Below, in pieces: positions 53,335 through 62,877 of a DNA stretch of 64,000 nucleotides (its first letter is position 1; each line of letters begins with the position of its first letter). This DNA is from Thermoflavifilum sp. (GTDB lineage: Bacteria; Bacteroidota; Bacteroidia; Chitinophagales; Chitinophagaceae), in assembly GCF_014961315.1 (NCBI RefSeq), contig NZ_CP063141.1, forward strand, positions 2,515,173-2,579,172, in the 5' to 3' direction. The notes under the pieces were generated by a model. It ran no database searches. It had not been told where the DNA came from and saw nothing but the letters and a program-made list of their open reading frames with translations. The translations under genes were made by a program, and so were the position numbers.

Positions 53335-55830
53335 ATGGCAAAAAATCGCCTGAAATCAGAGCAATTAGCTTCCCAACCAGCTGCAGCTGAACCTCAAAAA
53401 GAGGCTGCGGGTAAGAAAAATATGCGCAATCAGACGAAAAAAGAAAAAGCACCAGCCCGATCATCCGCATCGAAACAGCATTCGAAAACAGTTCCTTCAC
53501 ATGGACGTAATCATAAGCTCCTGGCTATTTTTAGCTGGCTAATCTGTATTTTTTTATTCATTGCGTTTACTTCCTATCTCTTCACATGGAAAGAAGATCA
53601 GGATAAAATATTTTCACTTTCCTACCATATCCTGCTCAATAATGATGTAACCGTAGAAAACCTGCTGGGCCGATTGGGAGCATATATCAGCCATTTCTTT
53701 TTTTACGAAGAAATCGGGATTGCCTCTTATTTTTTGTGTTATCTGTTTTTCATCATTGGCGTGAATTTGCTGGTGGGTAGAAGGGTGTTTCGCATTTCCT
53801 CACATCTTTTCTTCATTGTATTCGGCATATTATACGTCTGTACCGCAGCAGGATTTTTGATGCATGTGTTCAACTACAGCGGATTTCCGTTTGCAGGCAC
53901 ACTTGGTGAATATATCAGCGATTATCTTATACATTTTATTGGCAAGCTGGGCACACTGGTATTGCTGGTGCTCACGGGAGCGGGATATCTGATCTGGAAA
54001 TTCAATGTAGATATCACGCTTCCTTCACCGCGCACAACCTCGCAGGAGCTTCATACGGAGCAAACCGAAGAACCAGTTGCTGCTGTTACTCCACCCGATT
54101 CTACGGTTCCAACGGTCAACGAATGGTTGGGTGCACAAATCAGCCAGCAAAGCGCAGATATGCAACTCATTGAAAAACCAGAAACAACCGATGCAAACAA
54201 GGATAGCGTACAATCCACGCCCCAATCTTCTATTCCAACGGTTGTTCATGATGTAGAACTTGAAATTAAACCACCGGTAAAAGATGAATCTCCAGCACAG
54301 GAAAGCAAAGCCAGACCTGTGAAAGAGCCTTATGAACCCACGCTCGATTTGCGGGATTATCAATATCCTTCCCTGGATTTGCTTGATGACCACGGCAGCG
54401 AAACCATTGTCCAGGATAATGAAGAATTGAAAAAAAATAAAGAACAAATCATCAACACCTTAAAAAACTACGACATAGATATCCGCAAAATTTCGGCTAC
54501 TGTGGGTCCTACGGTCACCCTGTATGAGATTGTGCCGGCTGCAGGTGTACGAATTTCACGAATCAAAAACCTCGAAGATGATATTGCACTGAGCCTTTCG
54601 GCACTCGGCATTCGCATCATTGCACCGATACCTGGCAAGGGCACCATTGGCATAGAAGTCCCAAACGAGAAAAAGGCTACCGTATCCATTCGCACCTTAC
54701 TGGCATCAGAAAAATTCCAGCATACCAGTATGCAGTTGCCAATTGCACTGGGCAAAAAAATTGATAATGAAAACTTTATCGTGGATCTCACTACCATGCC
54801 ACATTTATTGATGGCAGGGGCAACCGGACAGGGTAAATCAGTGGGCATCAATGCCATTCTGGTTTCCCTCCTGTATAAAAAACATCCTTCTCAGCTGAAG
54901 CTGGTACTGATTGATCCAAAGAAAGTAGAGCTTTCATTATACCGCACGATTGAAAAACATTTTTTAGCCAAACTTCCTGGAGAAGAAGAAGCCATCATCA
55001 CCGACACCAAAAAGGCTATTCATACCTTGAATGCGCTTTGCATAGAAATGGATATTCGCTACGATCTCCTTAAAGAAGCGGGCGCACGAAATATCAAAGA
55101 ATACAATGAAAAGTTTGTTCATCGCAAATTAAATCCAGAGAAAGGACATCGTTTCCTGCCCTTTATTGTGCTGGTGATCGACGAGTTTGCCGATTTAATC
55201 ATGACTGCAGGTAAGGAAATTGAAATGCCCATAGCCCGGCTGGCACAACTGGCTCGTGCCGTGGGCATTCATCTCATTATCGCCACCCAACGGCCTTCCG
55301 TAAACATCATCACAGGTATCATCAAAGCCAATTTTTCTGTTCGTATAGCCTTCAAGGTGAGTTCAAAGGTCGATTCCCGAACCATTCTCGATACCGGTGG
55401 AGCCGAGCAGCTGGTAGGGAAAGGCGATATGTTGATCGCTTATTATGGCGATATTGTGCGTTTGCAATGTGCCTTTGTGGATACCCCGGAAGTGGAACGC
55501 GTGGTGGAATTCATCGGACGCCAGCGAGGTTATACCGAAGCTTATCTGCTTCCTGAATATGAGGATGAAAAAGAAAATCAGCCCGGTTCCCTGCAACAGG
55601 CTGAACGAGATCCGTTGTTTGAAGAAGCCGCTCGCATCATCGTGGCTACCCAGCAGGGATCCACTTCATTGCTGCAACGCCGTATGAAACTGGGTTATAA
55701 TCGGGCAGGTCGATTGATGGACCAGCTGGAAGCTGCAGGTATTGTGGGCCCCAACATGGGAAGCAAGAGTCGAGAGGTATTGATAAAAACAGAAGCAGAA
55801 TTAGAACAATATTTGCAAAGAATATCCTGA
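53335..55830 (+). CDS. ftsK: DNA translocase FtsK/SpoIIIE
   Basis: 831 residues. Moves chromosomal DNA at the division septum. Seen: a Lys/Ala-rich N-terminus, four membrane segments (about 60-235), an acidic Pro/Thr linker (about 240-340), the alpha/beta motor with Walker A GATGQGKSVGIN, Walker B IVLVIDEFADLI, ARAVGIHLIIATQRPSVNIITG, and the C-terminal gamma winged-helix (about 760-831; MKLGYNRAGRLMDQLEAAGIVGPNMGSK) that reads KOPS-like sequences. Confidence 0.96.
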   Translation: MAKNRLKSEQLASQPAAAEPQKEAAGKKNMRNQTKKEKAPARSSASKQHSKTVPSHGRNHKLLAIFSWLICIFLFIAFTSYLFTWKEDQDKIFSLSYHILLNNDVTVENLLGRLGAYISHFFFYEEIGIASYFLCYLFFIIGVNLLVGRRVFRISSHLFFIVFGILYVCTAAGFLMHVFNYSGFPFAGTLGEYISDYLIHFIGKLGTLVLLVLTGAGYLIWKFNVDITLPSPRTTSQELHTEQTEEPVAAVTPPDSTVPTVNEWLGAQISQQSADMQLIEKPETTDANKDSVQSTPQSSIPTVVHDVELEIKPPVKDESPAQESKARPVKEPYEPTLDLRDYQYPSLDLLDDHGSETIVQDNEELKKNKEQIINTLKNYDIDIRKISATVGPTVTLYEIVPAAGVRISRIKNLEDDIALSLSALGIRIIAPIPGKGTIGIEVPNEKKATVSIRTLLASEKFQHTSMQLPIALGKKIDNENFIVDLTTMPHLLMAGATGQGKSVGINAILVSLLYKKHPSQLKLVLIDPKKVELSLYRTIEKHFLAKLPGEEEAIITDTKKAIHTLNALCIEMDIRYDLLKEAGARNIKEYNEKFVHRKLNPEKGHRFLPFIVLVIDEFADLIMTAGKEIEMPIARLAQLARAVGIHLIIATQRPSVNIITGIIKANFSVRIAFKVSSKVDSRTILDTGGAEQLVGKGDMLIAYYGDIVRLQCAFVDTPEVERVVEFIGRQRGYTEAYLLPEYEDEKENQPGSLQQAERDPLFEEAARIIVATQQGSTSLLQRRMKLGYNRAGRLMDQLEAAGIVGPNMGSKSREVLIKTEAELEQYLQRIS

Positions 55831-55855
55831 CGCAAACTTTAAAAAACGATTGGCT

Positions 55856-56524
55856 ATGAAATTATATGCATGTTTACTCATGGGAATCGCACTAACGGCA
55901 TCAGGTTATGCCCAGCAAATGACACCATACGGACAGAGTGATCCCCGGGCAAAGGCTTTGCTGGATGCCCTGAGCAAACAATACAAAAGTTATCATTCAA
56001 TCAAAGCCACATTCAAATTACAGGTGATCAATCCAGATGGAAAAGTTGCCGATCAACGTACGGGCCAGGCTATTCTGCAGGGAAACGCCTATCATATCCA
56101 GATCGGTGGACAGGAGCTCATCAGCGACGGCACCACTACCTGGAATTACAGCAAAGAAACCAATGAAGTGCAAATCAATCGGTATTCTCCCGATAATAGC
56201 CTGATTTCACCCACCCGATTATTTACAAATTTTTACGATCAGGATTTTCTATATCGCCTGATGCCCGACACCCGTGAAAAGGGAAAAGTATTCCAGCATA
56301 TTGAAATGACACCATTCGACAAATCCAAATCATTCTTCCGCGTGGATTTAACCATTGATAAAGCGAAGAAACAAATCGTGAAAGCCGAGATATACGATAA
56401 AAGCGGCGTGCGTTATATTTACAGTATTGTACAATTCACGCCCAATGTAAAAGTATCCAATCAGACCTTCACCTTCAATCCCAAATCCCATCCGGGCGTA
56501 AATGTGGTGGATTTACGAACTTAA
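55856..56524 (+). CDS. lolA: LolA-like outer-membrane lipoprotein carrier
   Basis: 222 residues. Periplasmic carrier of lipoproteins to the outer membrane. Seen: signal peptide (MKLYACLLMGIALTASGYAQ), then the LolA core (YKSYHSIKATFKLQVINPDGKVADQRTGQAILQGNAYHIQIGGQELISDGTTTWNYSKETNEVQI, cited here only in part as key residues). The ATG at 55856 is preferred over a TTG two codons earlier. The SirB1-like gene abuts on the opposite strand with no gap. Confidence 0.88.
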   Translation: MKLYACLLMGIALTASGYAQQMTPYGQSDPRAKALLDALSKQYKSYHSIKATFKLQVINPDGKVADQRTGQAILQGNAYHIQIGGQELISDGTTTWNYSKETNEVQINRYSPDNSLISPTRLFTNFYDQDFLYRLMPDTREKGKVFQHIEMTPFDKSKSFFRVDLTIDKAKKQIVKAEIYDKSGVRYIYSIVQFTPNVKVSNQTFTFNPKSHPGVNVVDLRT

Positions 56525-57409
56525 TCAATCATCTAACAAAGCTGCCAGATGATATAATTCATATCTGCGATTGGGATATTCATTCTGAGGATAACATTTG
56601 GTAAGCTCACGTATCAGCTTCTGTATGATTTGCTTATTGCTGAGTGGCTGGTAATATCGTTCTGTTTCAACAGCATCAATGCGTTTCAGGTAGGTTTCAA
56701 TGTCTTTATGCGAATAAATTTGCCCCTGTCCGGGATCTATGAAAAATTGAATACGGCTTTGCAAGGAAGCATTTCGAGCATACAACCAGGGTGCATCCTC
56801 CATTTCAAAATAAGCCAGTACATACTGTTGGGGTATCTGTACAGCACGTACAGGAATATCTAATTTTTCACAGAGATATTGATACAAAATGCCGATGATA
56901 ATTGGACTTCCTTTTCTGCTTTCAATGAGTTGATGAAGAAAGAAATAATTTTTTTGCCTGTATTGTTTATCGGTGATTTCAATACCCTTGATGCCGAAAT
57001 AGCTGTAGAGCATGCCGTTCATCACGTTAATTTGCTCGACGGGTGTAAGATAATTGTTCAGTTCCAGCCAGATGTTGCGTTTTAATTTTTCGATAGACTT
57101 AAATACCTGTTCTTCGCCGAGTTCGGGATACTGATATTTATCAACCAGCAAAGCGCCTTTGAGTAAGTCATCGGGCTGGGCGGCCCATTCTTTCATTTTC
57201 GCCAGCAGGTCTTGCAGATGAACCCGATGAATGAGCCACTCAATGCGTTCCTGAATCGCTTCATTCAGCGTATTTTCCCAGATTGACTCCAGGCTTGGAA
57301 TAATTTCCTTACCCAGGTGCACAAGCCGATCGGCTACCGTATCAAATACTTCCTGATCCGGGTCGTCCAGCAGATGTAACAAGGCATTGATTTCTCTTTC
57401 ATCGGCCAT
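56525..57409 (-). CDS. SirB1/transglutaminase-like domain protein
   Basis: 294 residues. Seen: an N-terminal alpha-helical HEAT-like part (1-105; DPDQEVFDTVADRLVHLG), and a PF13369 transglutaminase-like core (about 110-290; INVMNGMLYSYFGIKG, SRKGSPIIIGILYQYLCEKLDIPVRAVQIPQQYVLAYF). The canonical transglutaminase cysteine of the core is not obvious; these SirB1-type proteins are usually of unknown function. The ATG at 57409 is chosen over a TTG upstream. Convergent with lolA. Confidence 0.8.
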   Translation of the reverse strand: MADEREINALLHLLDDPDQEVFDTVADRLVHLGKEIIPSLESIWENTLNEAIQERIEWLIHRVHLQDLLAKMKEWAAQPDDLLKGALLVDKYQYPELGEEQVFKSIEKLKRNIWLELNNYLTPVEQINVMNGMLYSYFGIKGIEITDKQYRQKNYFFLHQLIESRKGSPIIIGILYQYLCEKLDIPVRAVQIPQQYVLAYFEMEDAPWLYARNASLQSRIQFFIDPGQGQIYSHKDIETYLKRIDAVETERYYQPLSNKQIIQKLIRELTKCYPQNEYPNRRYELYHLAALLDD

Positions 57410-57426
57410 ACGTAACAAAGGTAAAT

Positions 57427-59781
57427 TTATTTTTTTGACGGTGTATTTCTCCGGGCAGCTCTTCTGGTTTTGCCGGATGTTGCAGCCGATTGTATAATCT
57501 GCTCACATTCTTCCATGCTAAGTTGTTCAGGCTTATCCTGCCACTCCTTGGGCAAGCGGTAATTCTGTTTACCCTTTTTCAGATAAGGCCCATAGGGCCC
57601 CCGCAGAATCTGAATATCGGTGCCATCGAATTGTTTGATGATTTTTTTATCGGAATCCGCCTGCTTTTCAGCAATCCATGCAGCCACTTCATCCAGCTCA
57701 ACGGTGTAAGGATCCATATCTTTCCGCAGGGAATAGAATTTACCGTCATACAGCGCGTAAGGTCCATACCTGCCAATCTGAATAATCACTTCTTTGCCGT
57801 TGATTTCGCCGATGTTACGAGGTAATTTAAAGAGCTCGAGTGCTTCATCGAGGGTGATGGTTTCAATGCTCTGGTCTTTTTTAAGCTTGGCAAAACGGGG
57901 TTTTTCCTGTCCATCGGCCTGGCCGATCTGCACCATGGGCCCATAACGTCCCATACGAGCATATACGGGTTTACCGCTCTGAGGGTCATCGCCCAGATAA
58001 CGTTCGCCTTTTACTTTTTCAGCTGTTTCCAGTGTTTTTTCCACTTCCCGATGAAAAGGCTTGTAGAACATGTCAATCATCTGATTCCATGATTTGCGGC
58101 CACGGGCGATTTCATCGAATTCTTCCTCTATTTTGGCCGTAAAACCATAATCCATGATGTTTTCAAAATATTGATTCAAAAAGTCGGTAACCAGCATACC
58201 TAAATCGGTGGGGAATAATTTTCCTTTTTCAGCTCCGGTGATTTCGGTGGCTACCTGTTCGGTTACTTCCTGATCTTGAAGCGACAAAATACGGTAAGGC
58301 CGCGGTGTGCCTTCTTTATCGCGTTTTTCCACATACTTTCTCTTTTGAATGGTAGAGATGATGGGTGCATAAGTTGAAGGGCGACCGATACCCAGTTCTT
58401 CTAACTTTTTTACCAGACTGGCTTCTGTATAACGAGCCGGCGGACGGGTAAATTTTTCAATCGCCTGCAGGGAAATAAGACGAAGTAACTGACCTTTTTC
58501 CATTGCCGGGAGCATGCCTGCTGCCTGTTCGTTTTCTTCTTCATCTTCGTCTTTGCCTTCGAGATATACTTTCAGAAAACCTTCGAATTTCAATACTTCT
58601 CCGGTTGCGATGAGTTCAAATGAAGAGGTGGAAATACCGATATGGACAATGGTTTTTTCGAGCTGAGCATCACTCATCTGACTTGCTATAGTGCGCTTCC
58701 AGATAAGTTCATACAACTTGCGGGTATCAGGATCCGGTATGGTAGCCATTCCCATATCCGTTGGACGTATGGCTTCATGCGCTTCCTGTGCGTTTTCATT
58801 TTTGTTTTTAAACACACGATGTTGATAATAATCCTGTCCATATTGCTGGTGAATGATATGGCGGATGGCCTCGTGTGCAGTATCGGAAAGATTGACGGAA
58901 TCGGTACGCATGTAGGTGATCAATCCGTTTTCGTATAGTTTCTGTGCCAGCAACATGGTTCTGGACACCGAATAACCCAGTTTGCGGCTGGCCTCCTGTT
59001 GCAATGTGGAAGTGGTGAAAGGTGGAGCCGGACTTCTTCTGGCAGGCTTAATTTCAATATCTTTCACCACATAGCGAGCACCTGCACAGGAACTTAAAAA
59101 GCGGCGCGCTTCTTCTGCACTGGCTATTTTGCTTTGACCCGTGGCTTTAAAATGCAATTCTTTCCCTCGAGCATCAGGCGCGGAAAACACGGCCTCAACC
59201 TGAAAACTACTTTCGGGCTGGAAAGCCATGATTTCGCGTTCGCGTTCTACAATCAGGCGCACAGCTACCGATTGTACCCGCCCGGCCGAAAGGGCATTTT
59301 TCATGCTCACTTTCCGCCAGAGAAGGGGAGATAGCTCAAAGCCTACCAGCCTGTCAAGCACCCGACGCGCCTGTTGGGCATGAACCAGATTCATGTCGAT
59401 GGTTCGAGGTTGCTGCACAGCTTTTTCAATAGCCGGTTTGGTGATTTCATGAAAAACGATACGCTTGGTGGTTAACGGATCCAGACCCAGCACCTCGGCC
59501 AGATGCCAGGAAATGGCTTCCCCTTCACGATCCTCATCCGTAGCGAGCCAGACCTCTTTTGCCTTTTGTGCAAGCTTTTTTAATTCTTCCACAATCTTTT
59601 TTTTCTCGGGCGGAATCACATAAATGGGCTGATAGTTGTGCGCGATATCCACGCCCATTTCATCTTTATCCAGATCCCGAATATGGCCAAAGCACGACTT
59701 AATTTCGAAATCATCACCCAGTATTTTCTGAATGGTTTTAGCTTTCGCCGGCGACTCAACAATCAGTAAATTTTTTGCCAT
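57427..59781 (-). CDS. topA: DNA topoisomerase I
   Basis: 784 residues. Relaxes negative supercoils by a type IA mechanism. Seen: N-terminal TOPRIM (LLIVESPAKAKTIQKIL; ATDEDREGEAISWHLAEVL), ARRVLDRLVGFELSP, active-site Tyr in LITYMRTDSVNLS, and the central domain ending IEEEFDEIARG. The C-terminal part has three topoisomerase C-terminal repeats marked by GRYGP (ARMGRYGPMVQIG, QIGRYGPYALYDG, GPYGPYLKKGKQNY) and no zinc-finger Cys, then a basic tail. Confidence 0.97.
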   Translation of the reverse strand: MAKNLLIVESPAKAKTIQKILGDDFEIKSCFGHIRDLDKDEMGVDIAHNYQPIYVIPPEKKKIVEELKKLAQKAKEVWLATDEDREGEAISWHLAEVLGLDPLTTKRIVFHEITKPAIEKAVQQPRTIDMNLVHAQQARRVLDRLVGFELSPLLWRKVSMKNALSAGRVQSVAVRLIVEREREIMAFQPESSFQVEAVFSAPDARGKELHFKATGQSKIASAEEARRFLSSCAGARYVVKDIEIKPARRSPAPPFTTSTLQQEASRKLGYSVSRTMLLAQKLYENGLITYMRTDSVNLSDTAHEAIRHIIHQQYGQDYYQHRVFKNKNENAQEAHEAIRPTDMGMATIPDPDTRKLYELIWKRTIASQMSDAQLEKTIVHIGISTSSFELIATGEVLKFEGFLKVYLEGKDEDEEENEQAAGMLPAMEKGQLLRLISLQAIEKFTRPPARYTEASLVKKLEELGIGRPSTYAPIISTIQKRKYVEKRDKEGTPRPYRILSLQDQEVTEQVATEITGAEKGKLFPTDLGMLVTDFLNQYFENIMDYGFTAKIEEEFDEIARGRKSWNQMIDMFYKPFHREVEKTLETAEKVKGERYLGDDPQSGKPVYARMGRYGPMVQIGQADGQEKPRFAKLKKDQSIETITLDEALELFKLPRNIGEINGKEVIIQIGRYGPYALYDGKFYSLRKDMDPYTVELDEVAAWIAEKQADSDKKIIKQFDGTDIQILRGPYGPYLKKGKQNYRLPKEWQDKPEQLSMEECEQIIQSAATSGKTRRAARRNTPSKK

Positions 59782-59982
59782 AGTGTTGTTTATTTTTGCA
59801 AACCCCGAATGAGGGAATCGGCTTCATCATTTCTGCAAGTATAGAAAATAATATCATGAATATAAAAATCTAACAAAAAGCTGACAGGTAAATCGAACAC
59901 GCAATTGCCGATTTCAATTTTTTAACGCTCTTTTATGTTTCTGCAGGCTCAATCCGTAAATTTACGGCTCTAATATGATTTC

Positions 59983-60747
59983 ATGCGACTGGTCATCATT
60001 GGTTCTGGAAATGTAGCTCATTTTTTTGCATCCCGCTGGTCAGTGCATCACCGGATTGTGCAAGTCATCAGCCGTAATCCGGAGCATGCCCGTGCATTAG
60101 CACATACCTATCATGCCCAATTTACAACCCATCTGCACGAAATCACACCAGATATGGATGCATGCATACTTGCCGTAAACGATGATGCACTGATGGAAAT
60201 AGCTGCAAAGTTAAGATTATCTCACCAACTGGTGGTGCACACCTCCGGTTCACAATCCATCGAATTGTTACGGAATGTGTCGCCGAATTATGGAGTGATA
60301 TATCCATTACAAACTATAAGCAAAAATATCCCCATCAGACATCCTTTCCCTTTGCTTATTGAATCCAGCCACGCTGAGGCACTACAACAAATTCGCCTGC
60401 TGGCAGGTGATATCAGTGAAAATATTCAGGAAGTAAATTCGGCCACACGCAGGCAATATCATCTTATCGCCGTTTTTGCGAATAATTTTGTGTATCATTT
60501 ACTTGCTGAAGTGAAAAAATATTGTGAAACACACGAGTTAATTTTTGATGAATGCTTACCCCTGGTAGCAGAAACCATTGATCGGGTTGCCGCCTACCCG
60601 GCGTTCAGCCAGCAAACCGGACCTGCAAAACGGAATGATCAACAAACGATCCGTATACATGAAAGTATGTTAACCGATGAGCCTGAATTGCAGGCATTAT
60701 ACAGGATATTTACCCATCAGATTAGAAAACGTCATGCTCATGATTAA
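59983..60747 (+). CDS. DUF2520 / Rossmann-fold NAD(P)-binding protein
   Basis: 254 residues. Seen: Rossmann loop IIGSGNVAHFFA at the N-terminus, LVVHTSGSQSIELL and GVIYPLQTIS in the middle, and an all-helical C-terminal dimerisation part (RRQYHLIAVFANNFVYHLLAEV ... LPLVAETIDRV), the mark of the DUF2520 oxidoreductase-like family. Substrate unknown. It overlaps the start of the kdsC gene by a few codons, so they are co-transcribed. Confidence 0.88.
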   Translation: MRLVIIGSGNVAHFFASRWSVHHRIVQVISRNPEHARALAHTYHAQFTTHLHEITPDMDACILAVNDDALMEIAAKLRLSHQLVVHTSGSQSIELLRNVSPNYGVIYPLQTISKNIPIRHPFPLLIESSHAEALQQIRLLAGDISENIQEVNSATRRQYHLIAVFANNFVYHLLAEVKKYCETHELIFDECLPLVAETIDRVAAYPAFSQQTGPAKRNDQQTIRIHESMLTDEPELQALYRIFTHQIRKRHAHD

Positions 60748-61261
60748 ACAAATCACTACAGAAGCATTATTAAAATTGTTTGCAAGTATTCAAGCATTCA
60801 TCTTTGATGTAGATGGTGTGATGACTGATGGGCGGTTGTGGATTACAGAAAGTGGTGAAAGCTATTGCCAGATGCATATTCGAGATGGATATGCGCTTCA
60901 ATTAGCCGTGAAAAAGGGATATCGTGTTGCCGTGGTTTCTGGTAGATCATCGCAGGCCGTGATGCAACGATTGCACTATCTCGGTATAAAAGATGTTTTT
61001 ATGTCCGTAAATGACAAGGCAACTTGTGTTGAACAATATCTTGTCCAACACAAGCTGTCGGCAAATTCAGTACTGTACATGGGCGATGATATGCCCGATA
61101 TGCCGGTTATGCGTGTCGTGGGACTGCCAGCCTGTCCGCTTGATGCTGCCGCTGAAGTAAAACGACTTGCTTGTTATATCTCACCTATGGTTGGAGGTGC
61201 GGGTTGTGTGCGAGACGTGATTGAAAAAACATTAAGAATTCAGCAGCAATGGGATGCATAA
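60734..61261 (+). CDS. kdsC: 3-deoxy-D-manno-octulosonate 8-phosphate phosphatase (HAD family)
   Basis: About 175 residues. Removes phosphate from KDO 8-P for lipopolysaccharide synthesis. Seen: HAD motif I FIFDVDGVMTDG, motif II VVSGRSS, motif III Lys region NDKATCVE and motif IV YMGDDMPDMPVM, plus the short capless form of KdsC. Two ATG codons (60734, 60740) are possible; both overlap the stop of the preceding gene (60747). Confidence 0.9.
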   Translation: MLMIKQITTEALLKLFASIQAFIFDVDGVMTDGRLWITESGESYCQMHIRDGYALQLAVKKGYRVAVVSGRSSQAVMQRLHYLGIKDVFMSVNDKATCVEQYLVQHKLSANSVLYMGDDMPDMPVMRVVGLPACPLDAAAEVKRLACYISPMVGGAGCVRDVIEKTLRIQQQWDA

Positions 61262-61310
61262 TTGACGATCGGGTGACCGTGTTTCGTAAAGGATTATGTA
61301 AGTTGAAGTC

Positions 61311-62255
61311 ATGCGTAGCATAAAAAGCTGGAAATATTTTTTCAAATTAATTCGTTATCCTAATTTGCTCTACATTCTGTTTACGCAGTATTTACTGCGC
61401 TATGCATTGATGAGCCCCGTTTTTCAACACGAAGGACTACATTTTAGCCTGCCTGATCTACATTTCGCTTTACTGGTTTTTTCCACGCTATGCATAGCTG
61501 CGGCAGGATATATTATCAATGATTATTTTGATTTAAACATCGATCAGATCAATAAGCCGGAAAAAGTAATTATCGATAAGCATATCCATCGCCGATGGGC
61601 TATTGCCTGGCACAGCATCTTGAATTTAACAGGCATCATCATCGCACTTTATCTATCGTGGTATCTGCACAGCTGGTGGATGTGGCTCTGTCAGGCTATT
61701 TGCACGCTGTTACTCTGGTTTTATTCCACACATTTCAAGCGTTTACCTCTCATTGGTAATGTGATCATTTCAGGACTAACTTCATTCACGCTTATTGTAT
61801 TAATTATTTATGAGCCTCAGTTTTATAATTCAACGCATGCACAGATGATATGGCCGTTGAATAGATTGATATGGTTGTATGCTGTATGTGCTTTTTTATT
61901 ATCTATGGTTCGTGAAATTGTAAAAGATCTGGAAGACTTATTTGGCGATAGCAAGGAAGGATGCCATACTGCGCCCATCGTATGGGGTATTCAGGCCTCC
62001 AAATGGATGGCTACGGGAATATTGATTGCATTCGAATTATTGATGATTTATTGTATTTCACAAGCCTTCCACTTTGAGTGGATATTAGCAGGGCTATATT
62101 TAATTGTATTCGTATGGTTTCCCGTGTTGCTGATCATGTTTTACCTCATCCGTGCTATAGCCGTGCGGAATTATCATGTCGTGAGTCAACTTATTAAAGG
62201 TGTCATGCTCACCGGCATTATTTCAATGGGCGTTTTATATTTGTATCTGATGTAA
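61311..62255 (+). CDS. UbiA-family prenyltransferase
   Basis: 314 residues, eight to nine transmembrane helices. Transfers a polyprenyl chain to an aromatic or glycerol-phosphate acceptor at the inner membrane. Seen: the first Asp-rich motif GYIINDYFDLNIDQINKPEK, and a second one, REIVKDLEDLFGDSKEG, as in UbiA and geranylgeranylglycerol-phosphate synthases of Bacteroidota. The latter is the likelier match, but the acceptor is not shown by sequence. It lies between kdsC and maf. Confidence 0.87.
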   Translation: MRSIKSWKYFFKLIRYPNLLYILFTQYLLRYALMSPVFQHEGLHFSLPDLHFALLVFSTLCIAAAGYIINDYFDLNIDQINKPEKVIIDKHIHRRWAIAWHSILNLTGIIIALYLSWYLHSWWMWLCQAICTLLLWFYSTHFKRLPLIGNVIISGLTSFTLIVLIIYEPQFYNSTHAQMIWPLNRLIWLYAVCAFLLSMVREIVKDLEDLFGDSKEGCHTAPIVWGIQASKWMATGILIAFELLMIYCISQAFHFEWILAGLYLIVFVWFPVLLIMFYLIRAIAVRNYHVVSQLIKGVMLTGIISMGVLYLYLM

Positions 62256-62268
62256 AAGTAGCATATCG

Positions 62269-62877
62269 ATGGCGTTTATTTTAGCTTCAGGTTCTCCAAG
62301 GCGAATCAGTTTATTGAGACAGGCTGGATATGATTTTCTGGTTATGGCATCGAATGTAGAAGAAGATTTTCCGGATAACATGCCCGTGGATGAAGTGCCT
62401 GTGTATATAGCCCGGAAAAAGGCTATGACCGTGGCTCAACAACAGCAGTCACGTGGTATTCCCGTATTAGCTGCCGATACCGTCGTGATTCTTGATGGGG
62501 AAATTATAGGGAAACCCGAATCTGAAGAGCAGGCGATTAGCATGCTTGAAAGGCTTTCTGGAAAAATGCATCGGGTTATTACAGGAGTATATTGCATTTG
62601 TGCAGAAAAAGATTTTTTTCTACACGAAGAAACCAGGGTATGGTTTAAACAGTTGCATCCGGATCAGATTGCTTATTATGTAAAACATTTTCAACCCTAC
62701 GATAAAGCAGGTGCTTATGCCATTCAGGAGTGGATAGGGTTGGTTGGTATTACGCGTATTGAAGGTGATTATTTTAATGTAATGGGATTACCGATGCACA
62801 AAGTAATGGATTTGCTTCAATCGGTAGGTGTGTTTCCGTCGTATGCAGAAAAATCCACGACGGGAAATTCCACATAA
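62269..62877 (+). CDS. maf: Maf-family nucleotide pyrophosphatase
   Basis: 202 residues. Hydrolyses non-canonical or pyrimidine NTPs (house-cleaning). Seen: LASGSPRRISLLRQAGYDF, VLAADTVVILDGEIIGKP with the Asp general base, SGKMHRVITGV and DKAGAYAIQEW. The end of the gene overlaps the convergent histidine-kinase gene by 61 bases. Confidence 0.94.
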   Translation: MAFILASGSPRRISLLRQAGYDFLVMASNVEEDFPDNMPVDEVPVYIARKKAMTVAQQQQSRGIPVLAADTVVILDGEIIGKPESEEQAISMLERLSGKMHRVITGVYCICAEKDFFLHEETRVWFKQLHPDQIAYYVKHFQPYDKAGAYAIQEWIGLVGITRIEGDYFNVMGLPMHKVMDLLQSVGVFPSYAEKSTTGNST

